Below, piece after piece: positions 27,819-36,801 of a stretch of DNA of 64,000 nt. The position numbers and the translations under genes were made by a program. Source of the DNA: Marichromatium purpuratum 984 (GTDB lineage: Bacteria; Pseudomonadota; Gammaproteobacteria; Chromatiales; Chromatiaceae); the NCBI RefSeq assembly GCF_000224005.2, contig NZ_CP007031.1, positions 421,501 to 485,500 on the forward strand, read 5' to 3'. The first letter of the stretch is position 1, and every line of letters starts with the position of its first letter. The notes beneath the pieces were generated by a model. It did no database searches and was not told the origin of the DNA. It worked only from the letters and a program-made list of their open reading frames with translations.

Positions 27819-27995
27819 GGTTGAACCGCCAAGGCACGAAGGGCGCAAAGAAAGCGACCAGCCTTCAGCAAGCAGCCTCCAGTATCGGTTTGCGATCAAC
27901 TGCGGCGGTACGAGGCAATCCAGCCTCCTCACCTGGAGGCTGGCAGCTGGAAGCCCTGCTTCTCTTCGCGTCCTTCGCGCCTTGGCGGTTCAATC
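27819..27995. repeat. Intergenic inverted-repeat element, copy D
   Basis: The left arm GGTTGAACCGCCAAGGCACG begins at 27819 and the right arm closes with CGCCTTGGCGGTTCAATC at 27995; these ends are near-perfect reverse complements. The inner inverted repeat CAGCCTCCAG (27873-27882) and CTGGAGGCTGG (27933-27943) encloses about 50 bases of non-repeated sequence. An array of heptamers follows 8 bases downstream. Confidence 0.85.
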
Positions 27996-28002
27996 TCTCC
28001 CG

Positions 28003-28058
28003 CTGGCCGCTGGCCGCTGGCCGCTGGCCGCTGGCCGCTGGCCGCTGGCCGCTGGCCG
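28003..28058. repeat. Tandem heptamer array (CTGGCCG x8)
   Basis: Eight perfect CTGGCCG units lie just beyond the right arm of copy D, in the same relative position as the arrays at copy B. The unit is a third variant (CC at positions 5-6). The PBP1B start is about 150 bases downstream. Confidence 0.92.
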
Positions 28059-28210
28059 CGCGCAGTTGTGCGCCGCCGCCGCAAATGGGACCATAAGCAA
28101 CTGATTACAGCGAGACTCAGGACAGCCCGTGCCCGCGATGCCCCGATCCCAGCAGCCGAATCCCGTCCAGTCGATCCGCCGCGCCGTGGCGCGGCGGTGG
28201 GGCTGAGTCC

Positions 28211-30586
28211 ATGGCTGCGACCCGCAAGACCCGTCGTCGTCCGCCGCGCAAGCGTAGCGGCAAGGTCCTCGGTTTCCTGATCCGGGTGGGGCTGTTGCTC
28301 GCGCTCGCCGTCGGGCTCGGCGCCACCCTCTACGGCATCCATCTCGATCGGGTGGTGCGCGCCAAGTTCGAGGGTCAGCGCTGGGCGTTGCCGGCGCGCG
28401 TCTATGCCCGTCCGCTGGAGCTTTATGCCGGGCGTCAGCTCACCGCCGATGAGTTCGAGCAGGAGCTGCAGCGGCTCAACTATCGCCGCCTCGCCACGCC
28501 CGACAGCCCCGGCAGCTATGACCGTGACGGCGAGCAGCTGGTGCTGCGTACCCGCCCCTTCCGCTTCTGGGACGGGCGCGAGTCGAGCCGTGGCCTGCGG
28601 GTGCGCTTCGACAATCACCGGGTGAGCGCGGTGGAGGCCGTCGACGGCGGTCCCGATCCGGCGCTGGTGCGGCTCGATGCGATGCTGATCGCGAGCATCT
28701 ACCCGACCCACAACGAGGACCGTATCCTGGTGCGGCGCAAGGAGCTGCCCGAGCTGCTGGTGCACACCCTCTATGCGGTCGAGGATCGCAGCTTCGAGCG
28801 CCACCTCGGGGTCGACCCGCGCGGTATCGCCCGCGCCGCCTACAGCAACCTGATGGCCGGCGGTGTGGTCGAGGGGGCCAGTACCCTGACCCAGCAGCTG
28901 GTGAAGAACTTCTATCTCTCCGCCGAACGCACCCTCGAGCGCAAGCTCAAGGAGGCGTTCATGGCGGTGCTGCTCGAGCGCCGCTATACCAAGGGCGAGA
29001 TCCTCGAGGCCTACGCCAACGAGATCTATCTCGGTCAGGACGGCAGCCGCGCGATCCACGGCTTCGGGCTGGCCAGTCGCTTCTATTTCAACAAGTCGCT
29101 GGCCGATCTCGATGTCGCCGAGACCGCGCTGCTGGTCGGCATGGTGCAGGCGCCCTCGAGCCTCGATCCGCGACGTCGTCCCGAGGCGGCGCTCAAGCGG
29201 CGTAATCTGGTGCTCGACGTCATGGTGCGCGACGGCGTGGTCGATGCCGCCACCGCCGCCGCGGCCAAGGACGCGCCGCTCGGGGTGGTCGACGGCGGCG
29301 GGCGTCCGGCCGGTGAGTATCCGGCCTTCATCACTCTGGTGCGGCGTCAGCTGCAGCGCGACTATCGCGACGAGGACCTGCGCTCCGAGGGGCTCAACAT
29401 CTTCACCACGCTCGATCCGCTGGTCCAGACCACGGTCGAGCGTTCGGTGCCGGAGCGCCTGGGGGCGATCGAGTCGGCGCGCGGCAAACGCAAGGGCTCA
29501 CTGGAGGCCGCGGCGGTGGTCACCTCGGTCGCCCAGGGCGAGGTGCTGGCACTGGTCGGCGGACGCGATTCGGCCTATGCCGGATTCAATCGTGCGCTCG
29601 ACTCGGTGCGCTCGATCGGCTCGCTGGTCAAGCCGGTGGTCTATCTCACTGCGCTCACCCACCCCGAGCGCTACAGCCTCTCGACCATCATCGAGGACAA
29701 GGCGGTGAGCATCCCCGACGGCACCGGGTCGCGCTGGGAGCCGAGCAACTACAGCCATCGCGTTTATGGCAAGCTGCCGCTCTACGAGGGGCTGGTGCGC
29801 TCGCTCAACCTCGCCACCGTCAATCTCGGTATGGATCTGGGCGTCGACGAGGTGGTCGACAATCTCTATCGGCTCGGTGCCCAGCGGCGTATCTCGGCGG
29901 TGCCGGCGATGCTGCTCGGCGCGGTCAACCTCTCGCCGCTGGAAGTCGCCCAGGTCTACCAGTCGATCGCCGCCGGCGGCTATCGCTCGCCGTTGCGCGC
30001 GATCCGCGAGGTGGTCGACGCCGAGGGGCGCCCGCTCAACCGCTATCCGCTCGCCGTCGAATCCGTGGTCGATCCGCACGCCGCCTATCTCACCACCTGG
30101 GCGATGGAGCGGGTGGTCGAGCGCGGTACCGCCGCTTGGCTGGGGCGTCAGCTCCCTGATGGCATGAGCATGGCCGGCAAGACCGGTACCACCAACGGGC
30201 TGCGCGACAGCTGGTTCGCCGGCTTCTCGGGCGACAAGGTCGCCGTGGTCTGGGTCGGTCGCGATGACTTCAAGCCGATGGGGCTGACCGGGAGTAGCGG
30301 CGCGTTGCGGGTGTGGGGCGACTTCATGCTCAAGCTCGAGAACGAGCCGCTGGCGCCGCTGCGCCCGGAAGGCGTGGTGACAGCGCAGGTTTGCGATGGC
30401 GCCGAGATGCCTTATGTCGCCGACTATGTCCCGAGCGCCGACAGTTGCGGTGGCGACGAGTCGGCCGAGCAGCAGGAGGGCGAGGCCGTGGCCGAGGGGC
30501 CGACGCAGGATGAACCGCCTGCGCAGCCCCAGCGTTCACGCCCCGCCAGGGAACAGAACCTCTTCATGAGCGATTTCTACGACTGA
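28211..30586 (+). CDS. mrcB: Bifunctional penicillin-binding protein 1B
   Basis: This 791-residue class A PBP makes and cross-links peptidoglycan. It has a basic cytoplasmic tail, one membrane anchor (about 19-42) and a UB2H-like region (about 60-150) where lipoprotein activators bind. The glycosyltransferase domain follows, with EDRSFERHLG (E191) and GASTLTQQLVKN. The transpeptidase has SIGSLVKP (S471, K474), the SxN in RSLNLATV and KTGTTNG near 657. The C-terminal tail after about 715 is acidic and Gln/Pro-rich. It is followed after 2 bases by a TPR lipoprotein gene, mirroring the Pseudomonas ponB-lpoP arrangement. Confidence 0.95.
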   Translation: MAATRKTRRRPPRKRSGKVLGFLIRVGLLLALAVGLGATLYGIHLDRVVRAKFEGQRWALPARVYARPLELYAGRQLTADEFEQELQRLNYRRLATPDSPGSYDRDGEQLVLRTRPFRFWDGRESSRGLRVRFDNHRVSAVEAVDGGPDPALVRLDAMLIASIYPTHNEDRILVRRKELPELLVHTLYAVEDRSFERHLGVDPRGIARAAYSNLMAGGVVEGASTLTQQLVKNFYLSAERTLERKLKEAFMAVLLERRYTKGEILEAYANEIYLGQDGSRAIHGFGLASRFYFNKSLADLDVAETALLVGMVQAPSSLDPRRRPEAALKRRNLVLDVMVRDGVVDAATAAAAKDAPLGVVDGGGRPAGEYPAFITLVRRQLQRDYRDEDLRSEGLNIFTTLDPLVQTTVERSVPERLGAIESARGKRKGSLEAAAVVTSVAQGEVLALVGGRDSAYAGFNRALDSVRSIGSLVKPVVYLTALTHPERYSLSTIIEDKAVSIPDGTGSRWEPSNYSHRVYGKLPLYEGLVRSLNLATVNLGMDLGVDEVVDNLYRLGAQRRISAVPAMLLGAVNLSPLEVAQVYQSIAAGGYRSPLRAIREVVDAEGRPLNRYPLAVESVVDPHAAYLTTWAMERVVERGTAAWLGRQLPDGMSMAGKTGTTNGLRDSWFAGFSGDKVAVVWVGRDDFKPMGLTGSSGALRVWGDFMLKLENEPLAPLRPEGVVTAQVCDGAEMPYVADYVPSADSCGGDESAEQQEGEAVAEGPTQDEPPAQPQRSRPAREQNLFMSDFYD

Positions 30587-30588
30587 CG

Positions 30589-31377
30589 ATGCGAGCCTTC
30601 ATCATCCTGATCGCCGGCCTGGCGCTGAGTGCCTGCGCCGGCCAACCCCGTCAGGGGGATCCCGCCCCCGTGGTTCGGGTGACACCACGTCCCGAGCAGG
30701 CGCCGACCCCGGAGTCGGCCGAGTCCGCCGCCGAGGAGTCGGCGGTCCCGGAGCCGCAGACCGAGGTCTATGCCTATCGCGACCCGGCGCAGCTGCCGGC
30801 GTCCGAGGTGGTTGCCGAGCCAGGTCCGACCGGCTCTGGTGTGCCGGCGCTGGTCTCCGAGGCGCCGACCCAATCTCCGGTGCCGATGCCGGCACCGGTC
30901 GAACAGCGCCCGAGCGCCCCGAGCGCGCGTCCGAGCGCGCCTGCGGCGATCACGCCGCCACCGCCGGAGGCGCCGCGCACCGCTGCGGTGACCTCGCCTC
31001 AGCAGCCGCCGGTGCAACCGGCGCCCGCGCCGATCTCCTCGGTGACCGCGCCCGAGCTGCCCGCCGCCGCCGAGGCCCTGGCGCGACAGGCCGAGCGTCA
31101 GCGTCAGTCCGGGGACTATGCCGGCGCCGCCGCCTCGCTCGAGCGCTCGCTGCGCATCGCGCCCAAACAGGCCTATCTGTGGAATCGGTTGGCGCGGGTG
31201 CGACTCGAGCAGGGACAGACCGGACAGGCCGGCAATCTCGCCTCGCGCTCCAACAACCTCGCCGGTGATGATGCTGCGGTGCGTCGTGACAACTGGCTGA
31301 TCATCGCCGATGTGCGACGGCGTGCCGGTGACGCCGCCGGTGCGAGCGAGGCCGAGCGTCGCGCCAGCGGCGGTTGA
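30589..31377 (+). CDS. TPR lipoprotein, probable PBP1B activator (LpoP-like)
   Basis: This 262-residue lipoprotein has the signal peptide MRAFIILIAGLALSAC, lipidated at C16. A long Pro/Ala-rich, probably disordered stalk (about 18-155) precedes a C-terminal helical TPR region (about 158-225: GDYAGAAASLERSLRIAP, AYLWNRLARVRLEQGQTGQA). Pseudomonas LpoP, an outer-membrane TPR lipoprotein that activates PBP1B and is encoded next to ponB, has the same layout. The stalk length suits reaching through peptidoglycan to the UB2H region of the PBP. The function is inferred from architecture and the 2-base spacing to mrcB. The 3' end overlaps the possible TTG start of yoaA. Confidence 0.82.
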   Translation: MRAFIILIAGLALSACAGQPRQGDPAPVVRVTPRPEQAPTPESAESAAEESAVPEPQTEVYAYRDPAQLPASEVVAEPGPTGSGVPALVSEAPTQSPVPMPAPVEQRPSAPSARPSAPAAITPPPPEAPRTAAVTSPQQPPVQPAPAPISSVTAPELPAAAEALARQAERQRQSGDYAGAAASLERSLRIAPKQAYLWNRLARVRLEQGQTGQAGNLASRSNNLAGDDAAVRRDNWLIIADVRRRAGDAAGASEAERRASGG

Positions 31378-31412
31378 GCGCGACGGGCACGGCGACGGCC
31401 AGGGTGGACCGC

Positions 31413-33317
31413 ATGGAGCTTGCGCGGGTCTTCGGCGACGACGGGCCGTTGAGCGCCCGCGTGCCGGGGTTCCGGACGCGTCAGCCGCAGCGCGAGATGG
31501 CCGAGCGGGTCGGCGCTGTGATCGACGGCGGCGGGGTGCTGGTGTGCGAGGCCGGCACCGGCACCGGCAAGACCTTCGCCTATCTGGTCCCGGCGATCCT
31601 CTCCGGGCGCAAGGTGCTGATCTCCACCGGTACCCGCAACCTCCAGGACCAGCTCTTCCATCGCGACCTGCCGCTGATCCGCGACGCCCTCGGCCTGCCG
31701 TTGCGCGCCGCCCTGCTCAAGGGGCGGGCGAACTATCTCTGCGTCCACCGCCTGGGGCTCGCGCTCGACGAGCCGGGGCGTCACGATCGGGTGTTGCGCG
31801 CACACCTCGAGCAGGTGCGCGACTGGTCGGCTAATACCCGCAGCGGTGACATCGCCGAGCTGCCGCTCCCGGACGAGAGTCCGGTGTGGCCGCTGGTGAC
31901 CTCGACCACCGACAACTGTCTCGGCCAAGAGTGTCCGCAGTGGCAGTCCTGCCATCTGCTCGCCGCCCGGCGCGAGGCCCAGGCCGCTGACCTGGTGGTG
32001 GTCAACCATCATCTGTTCTGTGCCGATCTGGCACTCAAGGACGAGGGTTTCGGCGACATCCTGCCCGGCGCCGACTGCTTCATCCTCGATGAGGCCCACC
32101 AGCTGCCCGACACCGCCTCGACCTTCTTCGGCATGGCGCTGAGCAGCCGTCAGCTGCACGATCTGCTGCGCGACACCGAGCTGGAGTACCAGCGCGAGGC
32201 GGGCGACGTCCCCGAGCTGCTGGAGCACTGCGCCCGGGTGCGCCGGGTGCTGCAGGACTTGCGCCTGGCGCTCGGCAGTGGCGAGCGGCGCGGTCCCTGG
32301 GAGGCGCTCGGGGAGGAGCCTGCGGTGCTGCGTGCGCTCGATACCCTGGTGCGTCGCCTGACCGCACTCGGTGCGGGACTCGACGCGCTCGGCGGGCGGG
32401 GCAAGGGGCTGGATGCCTGCGCCGAGCGCGCCACCGAGCTGCTGGCGCGGCTGCAGACTCTGCTCGGTGAGCCCGACGAGCGGGTGGTGCGCTGGTTCGA
32501 GACGCAGGGGCGTGGTTTCCGTCTGCACCAGACCCCGCTCGAGGTCTCCGGGGTGTTCCGTGCCCAGATGGCGCGGCCCGGCACCGCCTGGGTGCTGACC
32601 TCGGCGACCCTGGCCGTGGGCGACGACTTCGGTCACTTCGTCCGCCGGCTCGGGCTCGACGAGGCCGAGACCGCGCGCTGGGAGAGTCCCTTCGACTACT
32701 CCAGCCAGGCACTCTGGTTCGTCCCCCGCGGTCTGTCCAAGCCCTCGGAACCGGACTACAACCAGCGGGTGCTGGCGCTCGCCCGCGAGGTGATCGGCTA
32801 CAGTCGTGGACGCGCCTTCCTGCTGTTCACCAGTCACCGGGCGTTGCGCGAGGTCGCCGCCGGGCTGGTCGGGCAGATCGACTATCCGTTGCTGGTGCAG
32901 GGGCAGGCGCCGCGCGGCGAGCTGCTCGAGCGTTTTCGCGAGCTGGGAAACGCGGTGCTGCTCGGCACCTCGAGCTTCTGGGAGGGGGTCGACGTGCGTG
33001 GCGAGGCGCTCTCCTGCGTGCTCATCGATCGGCTGCCCTTCGCCTCGCCCGGCGACCCGGTGCTCGCCGCGCGCATCGAGGCGTTGCGCCAGCGCGGCGG
33101 CAACCCGTTCCGCGACTACCAGTTGCCGCAGGCGGTGATCGCGCTCAAGCAGGGGGCGGGGCGACTGATCCGCGGCAGCGAGGACCGTGGCGTGCTGGTG
33201 GTCTGTGACCCGCGACTGCTCTCGCGTTCCTACGGGTACGCCTTTCTCGACAGTCTGCCGCGCACGGCGCGTACCCGCGACATCGCCGATGTGCGGGAGT
33301 TCTTCGCCGCTGATTGA
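31413..33317 (+). CDS. yoaA: ATP-dependent helicase YoaA (DinG/XPD family)
   Basis: The ATG at 31413 gives 634 residues whose start aligns with E. coli YoaA; a TTG at 31374 overlapping the previous gene would add 13 residues. Superfamily 2 motifs are EAGTGTGKT (46-54), [19 protein letters not shown] and, near the C-terminus, [14 protein letters not shown]-type motif VI ([12 protein letters not shown]). Four cysteines (C110, C169, C174, C180) fit the XPD-type 4Fe-4S cluster. YoaA is a DNA-repair helicase that unwinds 5' to 3' and, in E. coli, works with the HolC subunit of DNA polymerase III. It is likely co-transcribed with mrcB. Confidence 0.93.
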   Translation: MELARVFGDDGPLSARVPGFRTRQPQREMAERVGAVIDGGGVLVCEAGTGTGKTFAYLVPAILSGRKVLISTGTRNLQDQLFHRDLPLIRDALGLPLRAALLKGRANYLCVHRLGLALDEPGRHDRVLRAHLEQVRDWSANTRSGDIAELPLPDESPVWPLVTSTTDNCLGQECPQWQSCHLLAARREAQAADLVVVNHHLFCADLALKDEGFGDILPGADCFILDEAHQLPDTASTFFGMALSSRQLHDLLRDTELEYQREAGDVPELLEHCARVRRVLQDLRLALGSGERRGPWEALGEEPAVLRALDTLVRRLTALGAGLDALGGRGKGLDACAERATELLARLQTLLGEPDERVVRWFETQGRGFRLHQTPLEVSGVFRAQMARPGTAWVLTSATLAVGDDFGHFVRRLGLDEAETARWESPFDYSSQALWFVPRGLSKPSEPDYNQRVLALAREVIGYSRGRAFLLFTSHRALREVAAGLVGQIDYPLLVQGQAPRGELLERFRELGNAVLLGTSSFWEGVDVRGEALSCVLIDRLPFASPGDPVLAARIEALRQRGGNPFRDYQLPQAVIALKQGAGRLIRGSEDRGVLVVCDPRLLSRSYGYAFLDSLPRTARTRDIADVREFFAAD

Positions 33318-33358
33318 GTCTGACTCGTGCGGACGACACCCCGAACCGAGGAGGATGC

Positions 33359-34066
33359 ATGGCCCGTCTGTTGGTCCTGATCGCACTGCTGGCCCTGTCG
33401 TGGTGGGTCTGGCGCTGGTTCGTGCGCACGCCGGCGCCGGAGGTCGCGCGCGTGCTGCGTGGCTGGGTGTTGTGGGGCGTGGTCGGATTGCTGGTGGTGG
33501 CCGCCGCCACCGGCCGACTCAATCCGCTGTTCGCCGCGCTCGGCGCGGCCCTCCCGGTGCTGGCCCGTTTCGCCCATCTGGCGCGTCTGTTGCCCCTGTT
33601 GCAGCGTGTCCTGGCCGCGTTGGGGATCGGGCGTGTCGATCAGGGGCCGAGGTTGCACAGCCGCTATCTCGAACTCGAACTCGACGCGCATGGTGGTGCG
33701 CTCGACGGTCAGGTGCTCGACGGTCCCTTCGCCGGGCGACGACTGAGCGCGCTCGATCGCGAGGCATTGGCGCGGATGCTCGAGTTCTATCGTGAATCCG
33801 ACGCGGAATCGGCGCGGCTGCTCGAGGCCTATCTCTCCCGGGCGCGCGGTTGGAGCGGGGCGGGCGGCGGCAGCGGTGGCGCCGGCTCGGGACGACCGAG
33901 CCCGAGCGAGGCGCGCGCCATCCTCGGGCTCGGCGCGGACGCAGGGCCGGACGAGATCCGCGCCGCCCACCGTCGGCTGATGCAACGTCTGCATCCCGAC
34001 CGCGGCGGCTCCGACTACCTGGCCGCGCGCATCAACGCCGCCAAGCAGGTGCTGCTCGAGGAGTAG
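33359..34066 (+). CDS. Membrane protein with C-terminal J domain
   Basis: This 235-residue protein has two hydrophobic segments (about 3-20 and 35-55) with further hydrophobicity to 90, a soluble middle, a Gly-rich linker and a C-terminal J domain with the HPD motif at 212-214 (LHPDRGGS). J domains stimulate Hsp70 ATPase; membrane forms such as DjlA recruit DnaK to the envelope. A similar small TM-plus-J-domain protein occurs widely in proteobacteria without a known client. The ATG at 33359 follows a strong GGAGG. Confidence 0.85.
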   Translation: MARLLVLIALLALSWWVWRWFVRTPAPEVARVLRGWVLWGVVGLLVVAAATGRLNPLFAALGAALPVLARFAHLARLLPLLQRVLAALGIGRVDQGPRLHSRYLELELDAHGGALDGQVLDGPFAGRRLSALDREALARMLEFYRESDAESARLLEAYLSRARGWSGAGGGSGGAGSGRPSPSEARAILGLGADAGPDEIRAAHRRLMQRLHPDRGGSDYLAARINAAKQVLLEE

Positions 34067-34302
34067 CGGCCAGCGACCGGAAGACTGAACCGCCAAGCCG
34101 CAAAGAACGCAAAGGGGTGTTCAAGTTGTCACCAACCGGCCGCCGGTGGTCGCCTGTCCTCAACCGCTGGGCCAAGGACGTGCGCACCGGTTGATGACGG
34201 CAAACCGTGTTGTTGTCGAGGGCGCACACCCACTGGCGACTGGAGGCTGATCGCTGGAGGCGCTGCTCTTCTTTGCGACCTTGGCGCCTTGGCGGTTCAA
34301 TC
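34067..34302. repeat. Intergenic inverted-repeat element, copy E
   Basis: Outer GGCCAGCGACCGGAAG leads into the left arm GACTGAACCGCCAAGCCGCA (34084-34103). Heptamer-like CTGGCGACTGGAGGCTGATCGCTGG lies at 34233 onward, and the right arm CTTTGCGACCTTGGCGCC closes with TTGGCGGTTCAATC at 34302. The element begins directly after the J-domain gene's stop and ends just before the rpsF promoter region. Confidence 0.8.
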
Positions 34303-34335
34303 CCCCGTCGGCTCTTTCCCCCGACCAATCTTTCG

Positions 34336-34365
34336 TTTCCAAAGCCCCCTGATTTTGCGTACAAT
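34336..34365 (+). promoter_or_regulatory. Putative sigma-70 promoter of the rpsF operon
   Basis: TTTCCA (34336-34341) and TACAAT (34360-34365) are separated by 18 bases, with the latter a 5-of-6 match to TATAAT and a TTGCG just ahead of it. It lies about 95 bases upstream of rpsF in an AT-rich dip, which is unusual for this region. It has not been tested, and other spacings are possible. Confidence 0.5.
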
Positions 34366-34460
34366 GATCGATTCTCCGTATCCTCGAAGATACTCCTTGC
34401 CTCACCGTCTCGGCGCCGAGTCTGCGCGGCGGGAGGCTGTCCAATCCGTAAGGAGCCAAG

Positions 34461-34817
34461 ATGCGACACTACGAAGTGGTTTTCCTGGTGCACCCGAGCC
34501 AGAGTGAGCAGGTGCCCGGCATGGTCGAGCGTTACAAGACCAACCTCGAGAAGCGCGGTGGTCAGATCCACCGTCTCGAGGACTGGGGCCGTCGTCCGCT
34601 GGCCTACCCGATCAACAAGGTGCACAAGGCACACTATGTGCTGATGAACGTCGAGTGCGATCAGGAAGCGATCGACGAACTCGAGAGCGCCTTCCGTTTC
34701 AATGACGCAGTGCTGCGCAACATGATCATCCGTCGTGACAGCGCCGTCACCGAGGCCTCGCCCCTGGCCAAGACCGAGGGCGAGGACGAGGGCGCTTCCA
34801 GCAAGCGCGACGACTGA
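34461..34817 (+). CDS. rpsF: 30S ribosomal protein S6
   Basis: This 118-residue S6 has [20 protein letters not shown] at its start, the central [14 protein letters not shown] and [14 protein letters not shown]. It partners with S18 in the platform of the small subunit. The acidic C-terminal tail ([13 protein letters not shown]) is the region where RimK adds glutamates in E. coli. AAGGAG precedes the ATG. It is first in the rpsF-rpsR-DUF2232-rplI operon. Confidence 0.98.
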   Translation: MRHYEVVFLVHPSQSEQVPGMVERYKTNLEKRGGQIHRLEDWGRRPLAYPINKVHKAHYVLMNVECDQEAIDELESAFRFNDAVLRNMIIRRDSAVTEASPLAKTEGEDEGASSKRDD

Positions 34818-34839
34818 TCACTAGGCACTGGAGAACATC

Positions 34840-35064
34840 ATGTCCCGATTCTTTCGACGCAAGCGTTACTGCCGGTTCACCGCTGAAGGCATCACCGAGA
34901 TCGACTACAAGGATCTCAACCTGCTGAAGGCCTATGTCAGCGAGTCCGGCAAGGTCGTGCCCAGCCGCATCACCGGTACCTCGGCCAAGTACCAGCGCCA
35001 GCTCGCCCAGGCGGTCAAGCGCGCGCGCTACCTGGCCCTGCTGCCCTACACCGACGGTCATTGA
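34840..35064 (+). CDS. rpsR: 30S ribosomal protein S18
   Basis: This 74-residue S18 is highly conserved: [49 protein letters not shown] and ALLPYTD. It forms a heterodimer with S6. The start is 22 bases after rpsF, with TGGAG as ribosome-binding site. Confidence 0.98.
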   Translation: MSRFFRRKRYCRFTAEGITEIDYKDLNLLKAYVSESGKVVPSRITGTSAKYQRQLAQAVKRARYLALLPYTDGH

Positions 35065-35126
35065 TCCGGCGCGTCGTGGCGCCGCTCGGTTGAGACCGGT
35101 GGCGGCACGGCTGCAGGTCTGATGCG

Positions 35127-36035
35127 ATGAAGTCACTGGCGAGTTTCATCATGCGCGGCCCCTCGCAGGCTGCGCTGGTGGCTGCCACCTCGGCCCTGCT
35201 GTCGGTGATGATCCCGGTGTTCGGGGTCGTCGCCGCAGCGGCCGTGGGCCTGGTGACCCTGCGCAACGGCGCGCGCGGCGGTGCCCTGGTGGCGCTGTTC
35301 GCGACCCTGGGGGCGGGACTCTTCTACGGTCTCGTGTTCGGGACCCCGCTGCTGGTGCTCGGGGTGCTGCTGCTGTTCTGGGTGCCGATCTGGGGACTGG
35401 CGCTGGTGCTGCGCTACAGCCGATCGCTGGCGCTCACGGTCGAGTCCGCGAGCCTGCTGGTGATGCTCGGTCTGGTGGTGGTCTACGCCGTCGTCGGCGA
35501 CCCCGCCGCCTTCTGGGCGCGGCTGCTCGAGCTGATGCGCGAGGCGGCGCTGGCCGCCCAGCCCGATGGCGCGGCGGCCAGCGCTGCGCTGTTCGGCGAG
35601 CTGGCGCGATGGATGACCGGGGCCTTCGCCATGGCGCTGACCTTCCAGGTCGTGCTCGCCCTGTTCCTCGCCCGCTGGTGGCAGGCGCAGCTCTACAACC
35701 CGGGCGGTTTCGGCGAGGGCTTCAGGGCCTATCGCCTGCACCGCGCCTTCGCGCTGCTGGCGTTGTTGCTGATCGCCGGCTGGGCGCTGGTGCGAGGCCC
35801 GGGGCTGCTCGCCGATCTCGCGCTGGTCGCCGGGGTAGGGCTGTTGCTCCAGGGCCTGGCGGTGGTCCACCAGCTGCGTGTCCAGCGTGGCTCGGGGACG
35901 GGCTGGCTGGTGCTGCTCTATGTGCTGCTGGTGCTGTTGCCGCAGGTGGCGGTGGTGGTCGCCGCGCTCGGTCTGCTCGATGTCTGGGTGGACATCCGCG
36001 CCCGGGCAGCGCGCCTGCCCTCGCGTCGGCGCTGA
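35127..36035 (+). CDS. DUF2232 integral membrane protein
   Basis: This 302-residue, strongly hydrophobic protein has about eight membrane spans and a short cytoplasmic basic tail ([11 protein letters not shown]). DUF2232 (YybS-like) proteins are found between rpsR and rplI in many gammaproteobacteria; their function is unknown, though they resemble membrane S components. Position in the ribosomal operon, 62 bases after rpsR and 47 before rplI, is the main support for the family call. Confidence 0.85.
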   Translation: MKSLASFIMRGPSQAALVAATSALLSVMIPVFGVVAAAAVGLVTLRNGARGGALVALFATLGAGLFYGLVFGTPLLVLGVLLLFWVPIWGLALVLRYSRSLALTVESASLLVMLGLVVVYAVVGDPAAFWARLLELMREAALAAQPDGAAASAALFGELARWMTGAFAMALTFQVVLALFLARWWQAQLYNPGGFGEGFRAYRLHRAFALLALLLIAGWALVRGPGLLADLALVAGVGLLLQGLAVVHQLRVQRGSGTGWLVLLYVLLVLLPQVAVVVAALGLLDVWVDIRARAARLPSRRR

Positions 36036-36082
36036 GGCTTGAATCGCATGCAGACGACGAACGATTTAAGAGGAAATATCAC

Positions 36083-36532
36083 GTGGAACTCATTCTGCTG
36101 AAGAACGTTGGTGGTCTTGGCTCGCTCGGAGACAAGGTCAATGTGCGTCCGGGCTACGGTCGTAACTACCTGGTGCCGCGCGGCTTCGCCGTGGTCGCCA
36201 CCGCCGAGAACCTGGAGGCCTTCGAGGCGCGTCGCGCCGAACTCGAGCAGCTCGCCGCCGAGCAGCTGGCCGCCGCCGAGGCGCGCAAGGCCGAACTCGA
36301 GGAGATGCGTGTGACCGTCGCCCGCAAGGCCGGTGACGAGGGTCGTCTGTTCGGCTCGGTCGGCACCGCCGATATCGCCGAGGCGGTCACCGCAGCCGGT
36401 ATCGCGCTCGACAAGTCCGAGGTGCGTCTGCCCAACGGCGCCTTCCGCGCCACCGGTGAGTACGAGGTCGCGCTGCACCTGCACGCCGATGTCGATACCA
36501 CCATCATGGTCGACGTCGTCCCGGAAGACTGA
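36083..36532 (+). CDS. rplI: 50S ribosomal protein L9
   Basis: The GTG at 36083, placed after AAGAGGA, gives 149 residues, the same length as E. coli L9. The N-terminal globular part carries [20 protein letters not shown] and [11 protein letters not shown], then the long connecting helix rich in Ala/Glu (about 45-75), then the C-terminal domain with [15 protein letters not shown]. The GTG start hides it from an ATG-only search. A strong hairpin terminator follows 42 bases downstream. Confidence 0.97.
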   Translation: MELILLKNVGGLGSLGDKVNVRPGYGRNYLVPRGFAVVATAENLEAFEARRAELEQLAAEQLAAAEARKAELEEMRVTVARKAGDEGRLFGSVGTADIAEAVTAAGIALDKSEVRLPNGAFRATGEYEVALHLHADVDTTIMVDVVPED

Positions 36533-36574
36533 GTCCGCCGCTCGCTCTGCCCTCACCGGGGCCTGTGCGTGGAT

Positions 36575-36600
36575 ACAGGGGCGCTTTGCGCCCCTGTGTT
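36575..36600 (+). terminator. Hairpin terminator after rplI
   Basis: ACAGGGGCGC, a TTT loop and GCGCCCCTGT form a perfect 10-bp stem (36575-36597), followed by GTTGT rather than a clean T run. Location just after the ribosomal operon supports termination. Confidence 0.75.
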
Positions 36601-36801
36601 GTCTCTGCGCCATCGTGCTGTCGTTGCTGTCCCGCGCGCCTGCTCTGGGCGGCCTTGGATGGTCGCGGACCACGCTTGCCAACGCCTGGTGCATGACACC
36701 ACAATCAGGGCGTCCGAGCCCCGCTCGAACGACACGCCAGCGGATCCTGATCAACCTCCCCGAGCGTCGCCGAGCCGGTTATCCTTTCCTCCGGGGGCCT
36801 C

